DNA from: CAVUBL01 sp963739795
GTDB taxonomy: Bacteria > Acidobacteriota > Thermoanaerobaculia > Multivoradales > DATKCC01
Assembly (NCBI GenBank): GCA_963739795.1
Contig: CAVUBL010000011.1
Coordinates: 248,001 to 312,000, forward strand
Direction of reading: 5' to 3'
Length of the DNA: 64,000 nucleotides
Positions 9,676-18,914 of this stretch are shown here, in pieces. The position numbers and the translations under genes were made by a program. The notes below the pieces were generated by a model that had not been told where the DNA came from, ran no database searches, and saw only the letters and a list, made by a program, of their open reading frames with translations. How positions within the stretch are numbered: position 1 is the stretch's first letter; each line of letters starts with the position of its first letter.

Positions 9676-10548
9676 TCATAGTCCGTAGACGATCCACAGC
9701 ACGGCGAGCACCCACAGGGCCAGGTTCGCCAGGAACGGGAGATCCGAAAGGATCGCCTCGGTGGGGTTCTTCTCGTCGGGCGCCTGGTAGATCAGGTAGA
9801 GGTAGCGGAAGATCCCGAAGAGGACCAGGGGCAGGGTGTAGATCAGCCACTCCGAGTGGTAGCGCTGGGAGGTCTCCGGCGAGACCGCGTAGAGGGCGTA
9901 CGACACCACCGAGGACGCGGTGACCACGTTGATCATCTGGTCGAGGAAGGCCGGGCTGTACTGGTCGAGGACGCGCCGCTGTCCCGCGGCCCCGTCGGCC
10001 AGGAGGACGATCTCGTGGCGGCGTTTGGAAAACGCCAGGAAGAGGGCCAGGAAGATGGTGCACAGGAGGAGCCAGCTCGACACGTGGACCCCAACCGCCA
10101 GTCCCCCCGCGAGCACCCGGAGCACGAACCCGACCGCGACGATCATCACGTCCAGGATGACGACGTGCTTGAGGCCCGCGGAGTAGAGCAGGTTGAGGAG
10201 TGCGTACAGGGCCAGGACCCCCGCGACCGCCGGGCCCGTGGCGAGGGACAGGGCCGCCGCCAGCGCGAAGAGGGCGCCGGCCGCCGCTCCCGCGGCGCCC
10301 ACGGACAGGGCGCCCGAGGCGATGGGGCGGCGGCGCTTCGAGGGATGGTGGCGGTCCTCCTCCCGGTCTCGGATGTCGTTGACCAGGTAGACCGCGCTGG
10401 AGGCGGCGCAGAACGCCGCGACGGCGAGGCCGGCGCGCGCCAGGGCGGTCGGGTCGGAGAGCTCGCGACCGAAGACCAGCGGCGCCAGCACGAACCCGTT
10501 CTTGACCCACTGGTGTGGGCGCAGGGAGCGGACGAGGGGCCCGATCAT
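9676..10548 (-). CDS. UbiA-family prenyltransferase, DPPR synthase-like
   Basis: A 290-residue polytopic membrane protein of the UbiA superfamily. The aspartate-rich motif NDIRDREED (residues 57-65), followed by HPSKRRRPIASG, matches the decaprenyl-phosphate phosphoribosyltransferase branch (mycobacterial Rv3806c) better than quinone prenyltransferases. About nine hydrophobic helices follow. Members of that branch join phosphoribosyl pyrophosphate to a polyprenyl phosphate, opening a route to lipid-linked ribose or arabinose. No DprE1/DprE2 epimerase is in view. It heads the leftward operon with two GT2 enzymes and a methyltransferase, so a lipid-linked sugar role fits. ATG at 10548; the frame runs on upstream opposite the YfhO-like gene, which is an artefact of base composition. 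Confidence 0.82.
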   Translation of the reverse strand: MIGPLVRSLRPHQWVKNGFVLAPLVFGRELSDPTALARAGLAVAAFCAASSAVYLVNDIRDREEDRHHPSKRRRPIASGALSVGAAGAAAGALFALAAALSLATGPAVAGVLALYALLNLLYSAGLKHVVILDVMIVAVGFVLRVLAGGLAVGVHVSSWLLLCTIFLALFLAFSKRRHEIVLLADGAAGQRRVLDQYSPAFLDQMINVVTASSVVSYALYAVSPETSQRYHSEWLIYTLPLVLFGIFRYLYLIYQAPDEKNPTEAILSDLPFLANLALWVLAVLWIVYGL

Positions 10549-10655
10549 GGGAGCCCGCCGCCGCCCGGCGTTCGGATCGAAGTCCCCACGGCGGCGTATT
10601 GTAGCGGGGCTGGTCCACCAGATCCGCAGGCCGTGCACAGATGGGTCACCTTTCG

Positions 10656-10708
10656 GGGCAACGGGGCCGGGGTGAGGTGGGGTGGTCCGAGGCGAAGCCC
10701 CGTTACCC
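10656..10708. promoter_or_regulatory. Inverted repeat in divergent intergenic region
   Basis: Arms GGGCAACGGGGC (10656-10667) and GCCCCGTTACCC (10697-10708) pair with one mismatch around a 29-base loop. The element sits in the 180-base gap between the divergent UbiA and YfhO-like genes, 20 bases before the latter's start. It could be an operator or leader hairpin. No T-run follows, so it is not an ordinary terminator. Confidence 0.35.
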
Positions 10709-10728
10709 GATAGACTGGCGGCCCGCTC

Positions 10729-13161
10729 ATGAGTGAGCCTGCCCGCACCCCCCGGGGGTTCCGTGACTTCCTGCTCTTCGGCTTGCCGGCCCTGGGGCTC
10801 CTCGGCCTCCTGGTCCTGCCCCTGATCACGGGGCGCGAGACGCTCATCCTGCGCGATGTCCTCCAGGTCCACCTGATGCTCAAGGTGCCTCTGGTTCGGG
10901 CGCTTCGGGCCGGTTACTTCCCCCTCATCGACCCCTTCCGCATGGGCGGCCAGGCTCTGGCCGGAAACCCCAACGCCCTGCCCTTCTACCCGGACAACCT
11001 CCTGTTCCTGGTCGCGCCGATCCTCTGGGCGTTCAACGCCCACTTCTGGATCCACCTGCTTCTGGCGCCGGTCGCCGCCTACTGGATGGCCCGGGCGTTT
11101 GGGCTGCCCCGGCCGGCCTCCTGGGCTGCGGGGGTGTGCTACGGGGCGAGCGGCTTCATGCTTTCGCAGCTCAACCTGTACAACGTGGTGGCCGGCGCCG
11201 CCCTGACCCCGGCGCTGGTGGCGGCGGTCCTGCGGGCGGCGGAGGGGCGGCGCCGGGCGGCGGCGGCCGCCGGCCTCGTCTGGGGCCTGCTCCTGGTCTC
11301 GGGCGATCCCTCGACCGCCCTGGTCGCCGCCTTCCTCGCCGCCACCGCCCTGCTCGCGCTGCGGGGCAATCCGCTGCGCGTCGCGGGTAGGGGTTGGCTG
11401 TCGGCAGGCCTGGGGCTCGGAACCCTGGCCGCGTTGCCCCAGATCGTCGAGCTCCTGCGCATCCTGCCGGTGTCGTTCCGCGGCTACGTCGGCTACTCGG
11501 CGTGGCGCTCCACCGTCGGGGCCTGGCGCCCGATCCACGCCCTCGACTGGATCGTTCCGCTGGCGTTCGGGCGGATCGACCGGGTGGGCGCCGGCGGGCT
11601 CTGGGGATCGCGTTTCTTCGCCGGCAAGCTGCCTCTCTTCCTCTCCCTCTACCCCGGCCTGCTGGCGCTGGCCCTGGTGGCCGCCTCCGGCCGACCGCGG
11701 AGCCGCCGGGCGGCGTGGGCCTGGGGAGCGGTGGGGCTGGGGATCTTCCTCGCCCTGGGGGGTAACAACCCCCTGGGCGCCTGGTTGTTCGATCTGCCGG
11801 GGGCGGCCTCCTTCCGCTACCCGGTGAAGCTCTGGCCCATGGTGGCGGTGGGGGCGGCTCTGCTGTGCGGAATCGGCTTCGAGCGCACCCTGGGCGCGGC
11901 GCTGGCGAGGAGCGGGCCGCCGCGGCTGCGCGCGGTGGCCGTCGCGCTGCTGGTCCTGGGCGCGGCTCTCCTCGGCGTTTGGCTGCTTCTGGTGGTGGCG
12001 CCAGCGAGGTTCGAGGCCTGGGTGCTGGGCGGCGGGGCCTCGGGCTGGACGCCGTTTCTCGCCGCCGCGGAGCGCGCCCGGTGGCTCGCCACCCTGGTCG
12101 TCTCCCTGGCCCTCGTCGTCGGGCTCGGCGGCTCCCTGGTTCTCGCCCGGCGCCGGCCGGTCCTCGGTGCTTGCCTGCTCCTCGCCGTCCACGCCGCCGG
12201 GCAGGTCTACCTCCTCCGCCCCCTGGCGGTGACCGACGACGTGGAGATCTTTCGCCACCCACCCCAGGCGCTCGCGGCGGTGCCGCAGGGGGCCGTCGTG
12301 GCCAACGCGGAGTACCTGGACCTGTTCGGCAAGTCGCCGACCGCGGTGGGACCGGACGACCGGCCCCAGTGGCTCCTGCGCCAGGACTATCTCGCTCTCT
12401 ACCCCTTCGCCGGGGTGCTCTACGGCCGGCGCTACGCCCTGGACCGCTCTCCGGAGGGGCTCGAGACCTACCTCTCGCGGATCGCGGCCACCGCGGTCGA
12501 GGGCGCCCGGGACGACGAGACCCGCCTGTGCGCCCTCACCCGGTGGGGGGTGAGCCGGGTGGTCGTTGAGGACCCCCTCACCGGCGTCCCGCCGACGGTC
12601 GGCGGACTCGTCGGGCAGTTCCCGGGCCCGGTGAAGCCGATCGCGGTCTACCGGCTGCCCCGTCCGGCGCCGGAAGTGCTGTTCGCCGAGAACATCCTCG
12701 CCGTCCCCCACCTGAATGCCGCCTGGGCCCTCTTCACCGCCCCCGGCTTCGACCCGCGGCGCGACGTCGTCCTCCCCGGTCCGGCCGACGCCCCGGTGCC
12801 GCCGGCGCCCTCCCCGGGGGCGGACGGCGGGCCCCGGGCCCGTCTTCGACTCCTGGCGCGGAGCCCGGAGCTCTTCGACGTGGAGGTCGACGCTCCGGCC
12901 CCCGGGGTGCTGGTGATCCAGCGTGCTGACCTCCCCCTGTGGCGGGCGACGGTGGACGGGCGGCCGGCTCCGATCGAGCCGGCGAACCTCGACCGGATCG
13001 GAGTCCGGGTGCCGGCGGGCCGCCACCGGGTCCGCGTCGCGATCGATCGCCGGCCGCTCTACGGCTCCGCGGCCGCCTCGGGTCTCGGGCTCGCGGGTCT
13101 CCTGGCGCTCGGCGTGGCCGGACCGCGGCGGCGCCACGTTTCTGCAGGGGAGGAGGCGTGA
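10729..13161 (+). CDS. YfhO-like polytopic membrane protein (copy 1)
   Basis: An 810-residue integral membrane protein with a long run of hydrophobic helices and a soluble C-terminal region ending in a small beta domain (PGVLVIQRADLPLW, then VDG). The N-terminal landmarks RDVLQVHL and GNPNALPFYPDNLL match the YfhO family (PF09586), membrane proteins related to GT-C glycosyltransferases and implicated in adding sugars to lipoteichoic acid or other polymers in Firmicutes. The role here is unknown, but a periplasmic sugar transfer is the best guess. The next gene is a close paralog beginning in a GTGA overlap with this stop. The two are about as similar as a tandem duplication would leave them. 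Confidence 0.75.
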   Translation: MSEPARTPRGFRDFLLFGLPALGLLGLLVLPLITGRETLILRDVLQVHLMLKVPLVRALRAGYFPLIDPFRMGGQALAGNPNALPFYPDNLLFLVAPILWAFNAHFWIHLLLAPVAAYWMARAFGLPRPASWAAGVCYGASGFMLSQLNLYNVVAGAALTPALVAAVLRAAEGRRRAAAAAGLVWGLLLVSGDPSTALVAAFLAATALLALRGNPLRVAGRGWLSAGLGLGTLAALPQIVELLRILPVSFRGYVGYSAWRSTVGAWRPIHALDWIVPLAFGRIDRVGAGGLWGSRFFAGKLPLFLSLYPGLLALALVAASGRPRSRRAAWAWGAVGLGIFLALGGNNPLGAWLFDLPGAASFRYPVKLWPMVAVGAALLCGIGFERTLGAALARSGPPRLRAVAVALLVLGAALLGVWLLLVVAPARFEAWVLGGGASGWTPFLAAAERARWLATLVVSLALVVGLGGSLVLARRRPVLGACLLLAVHAAGQVYLLRPLAVTDDVEIFRHPPQALAAVPQGAVVANAEYLDLFGKSPTAVGPDDRPQWLLRQDYLALYPFAGVLYGRRYALDRSPEGLETYLSRIAATAVEGARDDETRLCALTRWGVSRVVVEDPLTGVPPTVGGLVGQFPGPVKPIAVYRLPRPAPEVLFAENILAVPHLNAAWALFTAPGFDPRRDVVLPGPADAPVPPAPSPGADGGPRARLRLLARSPELFDVEVDAPAPGVLVIQRADLPLWRATVDGRPAPIEPANLDRIGVRVPAGRHRVRVAIDRRPLYGSAAASGLGLAGLLALGVAGPRRRHVSAGEEA

Positions 13162-15647
13162 CGTCGCGGACGAGGGAATGGCTTCTCACGCTCTGGCCGC
13201 TCCGGTCGCCGGCCCTAGCGCTCGGGTTGCCGAGCTTGTTGCTCCTCGCCTGGATGGTTCTGCCCCTGGCCCTGGGCTCGCGGACGCTGGTCGTGCGGGA
13301 CATCCTCCACGTCCACCTCACCTTCAAGCAGGGCGAGGCCCGGGCGCTGCGCTCCGGGTACGTGCCGGTGATCGATCCCTACGACGGCGGCGGCGAGCCC
13401 CTCCTGGGGAATCCCAACGCCATGCCCCTCTACCCGGACAACCTGCTCTACCTGGTGGCGCCGGTGCTCTGGGCGTTCAACGCCCACTTCTGGCTGCACC
13501 TTCTCCTGGCGCCCCTGGCGGCTTACTGGATGGGCCGCGCCTGGGGGCTCTCGCGGGGTGCCTCCTGGGCGGTGGGCGTGACCTACGCCACCAGCGGGTT
13601 CTTCCTCTCCCAGCTCAACTTCTACAACCTGGTGGCCGGAGCGGCGCTGGCGCCGGCCTTCGTGGCGGCGGTGCTCACCGTCGGCAGGCGCCCCCGCCTG
13701 GGCGCGACCTCGGCGGGTCTGCTCTGGGCGCTGCTGCTCCTGGCGGGGGGGCCGTTGACCGTGGTTCTGGCGGCCCTGCTGGCGGGCACCGCCCTGCTGG
13801 CCCGCGACGGCTGGCGCCTCGGTGGGCGGCGGGCCGTGGGCCTCCTAGCCCTGGCCGTCGGCCTCGGCACCCTCATCGCCCTGCCGCAGATCGTCGAGTT
13901 CGTGCGTATCCTGCCCACCGCCGCCCGGCGGGTGATCGGGTTCGCCGACCGCTACCAGGGGCTGGTCTGGGCCTGGCACCCGATCCGCGTCCTCGAGTGG
14001 CTGATCCCCATCCCTTTCGGCCGTTACGACCTGGGTCGCGCCGGCCGCTTCTGGGGGCTGCGCTACTACAACGCGCGGGAGCCCTTCTTCCTGTCGCTCT
14101 ATCCGGGGCTCTTGGCGCTGGCCCTGGTGGTCTCCTCCGGGTGGCCGCGCCGCCGGGCGGCCCTGTGGGCTTGGGCGAGCGTGATCCTGGAGGTGCTCCT
14201 GTCCCTCGGGGGCTGGACCCCGCTGGGGCGATGGCTGCTTACCCTGCCCGTGGGCGACGTCTTCCGGTTCCCGGTGAAGTTCTGGTTGTTGGTGGCCGTG
14301 GGTGCCTCCCTGCTCTGCGGCGTCGGCTTCGAGCGGGCTTTCGAGGGGAAGAAGCCGGGATTCCGGGCCCTCACTCTCGCCCTCGCGGTGCTGGTCGGAG
14401 CGCTCGTCGCCGTCCTCGCCGGGTTGGTGCTCTTCCCCGGCCGCTTCGACGACTGGGTGGTCGGCGCCACCCCGGGCGACTGGATGCGGGGCCAGGTCGC
14501 CGCCGAGCGCGGCCGGTGGATCGTCACCGTGGTCGGCTCGCTCCTCCTCGGCCTCGTCCTCCTGCTCCTGACCAGGAGGACCCAATCGGCCCACCGGGGT
14601 ACCCTTCTCGCTGCCGGGCTCCTCCTGGCCGCCCACACGGCGGGCCAGCTCGTCTTCCTCCGCTCTCTCGTCCTCACCGACACGACGAGCTTCTACCGGT
14701 CCAAGCCGGAGCTCGCCGATGCCCTGCCGCCGGGGGCGCGCGTGGCCCATTTCGGCTACGACCACATCATCAACGACCCGCCGCCGAGCTCCTGGATCCG
14801 CGGCCGCAGAGTGAGCTCGATCCGCCAGTGGCACCTGGAGCTCCGGCCGTTCACCGGAGTCGCCTATGGCTTCCGCTACGAGCTCGATCCCACCTCGGAA
14901 GGGCTCGGCTCCTACCTCGTCCAGTTCGCCCGCAACGTCGTCCGGTCGGCCGGCGACGCCGAGCGCGTGAGGGCCCTGGCGCGCTGGGGGATCGACGCGG
15001 TGATCACCTCCCAGCCCCTCGCGGGCGTCTCCCCGGCCGACGCCCGGGAGGTGGGCCGCATTCCGGGGATCACCCATCCGGAGCTGGCCTACGTGCTGCC
15101 GAAGGCGACCAGCGAGGCTCTGTTCGCCGAGCGGACGGTGGGCACGTCCGATCCGGTCTCGGCGTGGGCGCTCTTCGTGCGGCCGGGCTTCGACCCCGAC
15201 CGCGAGGCGTTGGTCCCGGAGTGGGCGGTCGCAAAGCCGGGCCCGAAGGGGGGCGACGAGACACCGCGCTCTGATCCGGGGGGTCCAGGCGACTCAGGGG
15301 GCCCGGGAAAGGTCCGGGTGCTCGAGAGCGCTCCCGAGCGCTTCGCCGCCGAGGTCGACACCCCAGTACCCGGCGTGCTGGTGATCCAACGTTCCTACCT
15401 GCCGGTCTGGCGTGCGGCGGTGGACGGAAAGAGTGCCGAGGTCCTGCCCACAAACGTCTACCGCATGGGGGTCCGGGTGCCGACCGGCCGCCACCGGGTG
15501 CTCCTATGGGTCGACCGCCGGCCGCTCTACGCCTCCGGATCGGCCTCCCTCGCCGGCCTGGCCGGTCTCTTCCTCCTGGCGGTCTTCGGCGGGGAGCGAC
15601 GACGCGCGGAATCGGTAGAGGTAGAGGGTCCCCCCCAGGACGTCTGA
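13158..15647 (+). CDS. YfhO-like polytopic membrane protein (copy 2)
   Basis: An 829-residue paralog of the preceding protein. It shares the same order of landmarks: RDILHVHLTF, GNPNAMPLYPDNLLYL, a central WHPIRVLEWLIPIPFGR block matching WRPIHALDWIVPLAFGR in copy 1, and the terminal GVLVIQRSYLPVW domain. The GTG at 13158 overlaps the previous stop by 4 bases and follows GGGGAGGAGG, so the pair is translationally coupled. The frame is open further upstream but only through the paralog's antisense or shifted frame. The last 144 bases overlap the tail of the convergent GT39-type gene. Function as for copy 1; the pair may act together. Confidence 0.75.
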   Translation: MTSRTREWLLTLWPLRSPALALGLPSLLLLAWMVLPLALGSRTLVVRDILHVHLTFKQGEARALRSGYVPVIDPYDGGGEPLLGNPNAMPLYPDNLLYLVAPVLWAFNAHFWLHLLLAPLAAYWMGRAWGLSRGASWAVGVTYATSGFFLSQLNFYNLVAGAALAPAFVAAVLTVGRRPRLGATSAGLLWALLLLAGGPLTVVLAALLAGTALLARDGWRLGGRRAVGLLALAVGLGTLIALPQIVEFVRILPTAARRVIGFADRYQGLVWAWHPIRVLEWLIPIPFGRYDLGRAGRFWGLRYYNAREPFFLSLYPGLLALALVVSSGWPRRRAALWAWASVILEVLLSLGGWTPLGRWLLTLPVGDVFRFPVKFWLLVAVGASLLCGVGFERAFEGKKPGFRALTLALAVLVGALVAVLAGLVLFPGRFDDWVVGATPGDWMRGQVAAERGRWIVTVVGSLLLGLVLLLLTRRTQSAHRGTLLAAGLLLAAHTAGQLVFLRSLVLTDTTSFYRSKPELADALPPGARVAHFGYDHIINDPPPSSWIRGRRVSSIRQWHLELRPFTGVAYGFRYELDPTSEGLGSYLVQFARNVVRSAGDAERVRALARWGIDAVITSQPLAGVSPADAREVGRIPGITHPELAYVLPKATSEALFAERTVGTSDPVSAWALFVRPGFDPDREALVPEWAVAKPGPKGGDETPRSDPGGPGDSGGPGKVRVLESAPERFAAEVDTPVPGVLVIQRSYLPVWRAAVDGKSAEVLPTNVYRMGVRVPTGRHRVLLWVDRRPLYASGSASLAGLAGLFLLAVFGGERRRAESVEVEGPPQDV

Positions 15648-17333
15648 CGGACGGTAGCGTCGGAGCCAGTCGCTTGCCACCCCGGCGGTCTCCGCCTGGT
15701 GGAGGCCCTGGATCAGGTACTCGGCCGAGACCACGTAGTCCCCCGGGCGTGGGGCCTGGAGCCAATCCGAGGGCAGCATGGGCTCGCGCTCGACTCCGTA
15801 GGCCCGGGGCACGCCGGCCCCGTAGTAGAGGAGCCGCACCCGCCCGATGCGCCGCGCCGCGAGCCAGGGGGCGAGGCGCGCCAGGTCCTGGCCCCAGTCG
15901 AGGTTCGAGTCGTCGAGCCAGCGGACGCCGCCGCGCGCGCCGCCCGCCAGGCGGTTGAAGAACGGCAGGTAGTCCGGGTGGGCGACCAGGGCGGTGGAGA
16001 GCTGTGCGAGGCCCAGAACCGAGGCCAGCAGCGCCGGCAGGGTGGGGGCGAGGCGCCGCAGCCAGGAGCGGCCGGCCCCGGACCCGGTTCCAGGACGACC
16101 TTCGGCGGTCTCGGGTTGGTTTCCGGGGGTGGCGGCCAGCTCCGGGATCCGGTTCGGGGTCAGGGCCGGAACCAGGCCGCCGGCGAGGACGAAGAGGAGC
16201 GGGTAAAGGGGCAGGACGTAGCGCACGCCCAGGTCGAGGGCGAGGCCGGAGTGGACGGCGAGCCACAGGGCCGCGGGGATCCACAGGTAGAGGTCGTCGC
16301 GCCAGCGCGGCGTGCGCCGCAGGAGGGCGCGGCCGGCCAGGGCCAGCCCTCCCGCCATGGCGACGAGGCCGGCGAGGGAGGTCTTGACCGCCAGGGCGAC
16401 CAGGAAGTACTCGGGAAAGCGCCCCTGCCGAAACCTCCCCGCCAGGTAGGTGAGGGCGTTCGGGTCGTTCTCGCCGTACAGGTGCCCGAGGTCGTGGACG
16501 TAGCGGGCGAGCCCTCCGGCGCCCAGGTAGAACGCCGTGACGACCAGAGCGGCGACTGGCAGCATCACCCCCCAGCGCACGAGCCGCTCCCGCCAGACGG
16601 AGCGCGCGCGGACGCCGGAGGCCCCCAGGTCGGCGAGCGCCAGGGCCGGCAGCAGGATCAGCCCGCTGAACTTGGCGGCGAGGGTCAGCCCCAGGGCCAA
16701 GCCGCAGGCCCCGGAGCGCACGGCGAGGTGGCCGAGGGGGTGGGCGCCGGTCTCCGGACGCCGCGCCCGCCAGGCGAGATAGAGGGTCCACACGGTGCCC
16801 GCCGCCACCGCGGCGTCCATGGTCACGAGGCGGCCGTGGGCGAGGATCGTGGGGGAGAAGGCGTAGAGGGCCAGGGAGAGAAGACCGCCCCCGGCGCCGA
16901 ACCGGCGGCGGCTCCACAGGAAGACGCCGAGCCCGCCGAGCATCGACAGGGCCACGATGGGCAGTCGGCCGCGGAACAGGAGCGTGCGGGGATCGTTGCC
17001 GCTCTCGAAGAAGACCCGGTGGCCGAACGCCCACTCGTTGCCCTGCCGGTAGGCGGGCGAGGCCAGGGGCAGGGAGGGGTGGAGGGTCGAGGCGGCCAGG
17101 CCCGAGAGGAGCTTGACCAGGGGCGGGTGCTCCGGGTTCAGCCGCAGCTCGCCGGTGGCCACCGCGGCCAGGCCCGCCGGCAGGTGGGCCAGCTCGTCGT
17201 TGGTCACCGACTTGACCGCCAGGGAGGAGACGGCGAGACCGGCGTGGGCGGCCAGCAGGAGGGCCGCGGCCAGCCAAGTCCGCCAGGCCTGCCAGACTCG
17301 GCCCGCGCCGCCCCACCCGGTCTTCTCCGACAT
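15504..17333 (-). CDS. GT39-type dolichyl-phosphate-mannose-protein mannosyltransferase-like
   Basis: A 609-residue membrane enzyme of the PMT/ArnT (GT-C) group. The catalytic loop TNDELAHL holds Asp46-Glu47 at the expected place after the first helix, and RLNPEHPPL (residues 64-72) is typical of bacterial PMT-like proteins. Eleven or so hydrophobic segments follow, then a periplasmic part with the WLDDSNLDWGQDL block seen in many bacterial members. The likely reaction is transfer of a sugar from a polyprenyl-phosphate donor to a periplasmic acceptor. The ATG at 17333 is 24 bases from the divergent accC start. The 3' end overlaps the convergent YfhO-like gene by 144 bases. Confidence 0.8.
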   Translation of the reverse strand: MSEKTGWGGAGRVWQAWRTWLAAALLLAAHAGLAVSSLAVKSVTNDELAHLPAGLAAVATGELRLNPEHPPLVKLLSGLAASTLHPSLPLASPAYRQGNEWAFGHRVFFESGNDPRTLLFRGRLPIVALSMLGGLGVFLWSRRRFGAGGGLLSLALYAFSPTILAHGRLVTMDAAVAAGTVWTLYLAWRARRPETGAHPLGHLAVRSGACGLALGLTLAAKFSGLILLPALALADLGASGVRARSVWRERLVRWGVMLPVAALVVTAFYLGAGGLARYVHDLGHLYGENDPNALTYLAGRFRQGRFPEYFLVALAVKTSLAGLVAMAGGLALAGRALLRRTPRWRDDLYLWIPAALWLAVHSGLALDLGVRYVLPLYPLLFVLAGGLVPALTPNRIPELAATPGNQPETAEGRPGTGSGAGRSWLRRLAPTLPALLASVLGLAQLSTALVAHPDYLPFFNRLAGGARGGVRWLDDSNLDWGQDLARLAPWLAARRIGRVRLLYYGAGVPRAYGVEREPMLPSDWLQAPRPGDYVVSAEYLIQGLHQAETAGVASDWLRRYRPSDVLGGTLYLYRFRASSLPAEDRQEEETGQAGEGGRSGGVERPAVDP

Positions 17334-17357
17334 GGCGCTGATACTATTCCCCGCCTC

Positions 17358-18914
17358 ATGTCCCCCCCTCCAGTACGGCCGATCCGCAAGGTCTTGATCG
17401 CCAACCGGGGCGAGATCACGGTGCGCATCCTGCGAGCGCTCCGCGAGCTCGGCATCCGGGGGGCCGTCGTCTACTCGGAGCCGGACCGCGGCGCGCTGCC
17501 CGTGCTCCTGGCCGACGAGGCCTACCCCATCGGGCCGGCGCCGTCGCGGGAGAGCTATCTGCGCGGCGACGCCATCGCGGCCCTCGCCCGGGAGATCGGA
17601 GCCGACGCCGTACACCCGGGCTACGGCTTCCTGGCGGAGAACGCCGACTTCGCCCGCGCTTGCCGGGACGCGGGCGTGGTGTTCATCGGCCCGCGGCCCG
17701 AGGCGATTGCGGTCATGGGCTCGAAGGTGGAGAGCCGGCGCCGGATGATGGAGGCGGGCGTGCCGGTGGTTCCGGGGGGCAAGGACCCCCTGCCCGATCT
17801 CGAGGACGCCCGAGCGGCGGCGGCCGAGATCGGCTACCCGGTCATGCTCAAAGCGGCGTCGGGGGGCGGCGGCAAGGGGATGCGGCGGGTCGACTCGGCC
17901 GACGACCTCGCCTCCGCCTACCGGGCGGCGCGCTCCGAGGCGGCGGCGAGCTTCGGGGACGACTCGGTCTACCTGGAGAAGTACGTCGTCGAGCCCCGGC
18001 ACGTGGAGATCCAGGTGCTGGGCGACGAGCACGGCCGCGTGGTCTCCCTGGGCGAGCGGGAGTGCTCGCTCCAGCGACGCCACCAGAAGGTCGTCGAGGA
18101 GGCGCCGTCGCCGGTGGTGGGCCCGGAGCTGCGCCGGCGCATGGGCGAGGCGGCGATCCGGGCGGCCCAGGCGGTGGGCTACACCAACGCCGGGACGGTG
18201 GAGTTCCTCCTCGCCGAGGACGGCTCCTTCTACTTCCTCGAGATGAACACCCGCCTCCAGGTCGAGCACCCGGTCACCGAGCTGGTTACCGGCGTGGACC
18301 TGGTGGAGGCCCAGATCCGGGTGGCCGAGGGCCGTCCCCTGGGACCGCCCTTCGACGCCACCGACTGGATCGAGCCGCGGGGCCACGCCATCGAGGTGCG
18401 GATCTACGCCGAGGACCCCTACCGGGGATTCGCGCCGTCGCCGGGCCGCATCCACCTCCTGCGCCTGCCCGAGGGCCCCGGTGTGCGCACCGACTGCGGC
18501 GTGGCCGAAGGGGGCGAGATCACGATCCACTACGACCCCATGGTGGCGAAGCTCATCGTCTGGGGGCGCGACCGCGAGCGCGCCATGGCCCGCCTGGGCC
18601 GGGCGCTCTCCGAGCTGCGCATGGAAGGCATCCGCACGACCGTCCCCCTCTTCCAGGCGCTCCTGGCCGACGCCGACTTCCGCGCTGGGCGCCTGGACAT
18701 CGCCATGCTCGACCGCAAGCTCGCCGCGGGGGAGCTCCGCCCGCCGGAGGAGGACGGCGTGCTCGACGACCTGGCGATTCTCGCCGCCGCCCTGGCCCAC
18801 GAGCAGGAGGCCATGCGCAGGGCGGCCGCGGCCGTCGCGCCCGGCGGGCGGCGGCGCACGGCGTGGAGCGAGGCGGGGCGCCGCGAGGCGACGGGAGGCG
18901 GCTCGTGGAGCTGA
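17358..18914 (+). CDS. accC: Biotin carboxylase subunit of an acyl-CoA carboxylase
   Basis: A 518-residue biotin carboxylase. The N-terminal domain begins KVLIANRGEITVRILRALRE and has the HPGYGFLAENADFA motif; the ATP-grasp loop KAASGGGGKGM is near residue 166; EMNTRLQVEHPVTE, with the catalytic Arg and Glu, is near residue 295. It carboxylates biotin on the carrier protein using ATP and bicarbonate. The chain is some 70 residues longer than E. coli AccC, with an Ala-rich tail as in acetyl/propionyl-CoA carboxylase alpha subunits. ATG at 17358 is the only sensible start. The carrier gene overlaps its 3' end by 10 bases. No carboxyltransferase gene is in the window, so the substrate (acetyl, propionyl or methylcrotonyl-CoA) cannot be told. 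Confidence 0.9.
   Translation: MSPPPVRPIRKVLIANRGEITVRILRALRELGIRGAVVYSEPDRGALPVLLADEAYPIGPAPSRESYLRGDAIAALAREIGADAVHPGYGFLAENADFARACRDAGVVFIGPRPEAIAVMGSKVESRRRMMEAGVPVVPGGKDPLPDLEDARAAAAEIGYPVMLKAASGGGGKGMRRVDSADDLASAYRAARSEAAASFGDDSVYLEKYVVEPRHVEIQVLGDEHGRVVSLGERECSLQRRHQKVVEEAPSPVVGPELRRRMGEAAIRAAQAVGYTNAGTVEFLLAEDGSFYFLEMNTRLQVEHPVTELVTGVDLVEAQIRVAEGRPLGPPFDATDWIEPRGHAIEVRIYAEDPYRGFAPSPGRIHLLRLPEGPGVRTDCGVAEGGEITIHYDPMVAKLIVWGRDRERAMARLGRALSELRMEGIRTTVPLFQALLADADFRAGRLDIAMLDRKLAAGELRPPEEDGVLDDLAILAAALAHEQEAMRRAAAAVAPGGRRRTAWSEAGRREATGGGSWS

Noticed and set aside
9676..13137. A 1153-codon open frame on the minus strand spanning UbiA and the YfhO-like gene
   Set aside because: Only the last 290 codons have family motifs. 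The rest is antisense to a clear membrane-protein gene and is Arg/Gly/Gln-rich, as expected from GC-rich codon use.
15699..17357. A plus-strand frame running from inside the GT39 gene into accC
   Set aside because: It is antisense to the mannosyltransferase-like gene and low-complexity; biotin carboxylase similarity starts at 17358.
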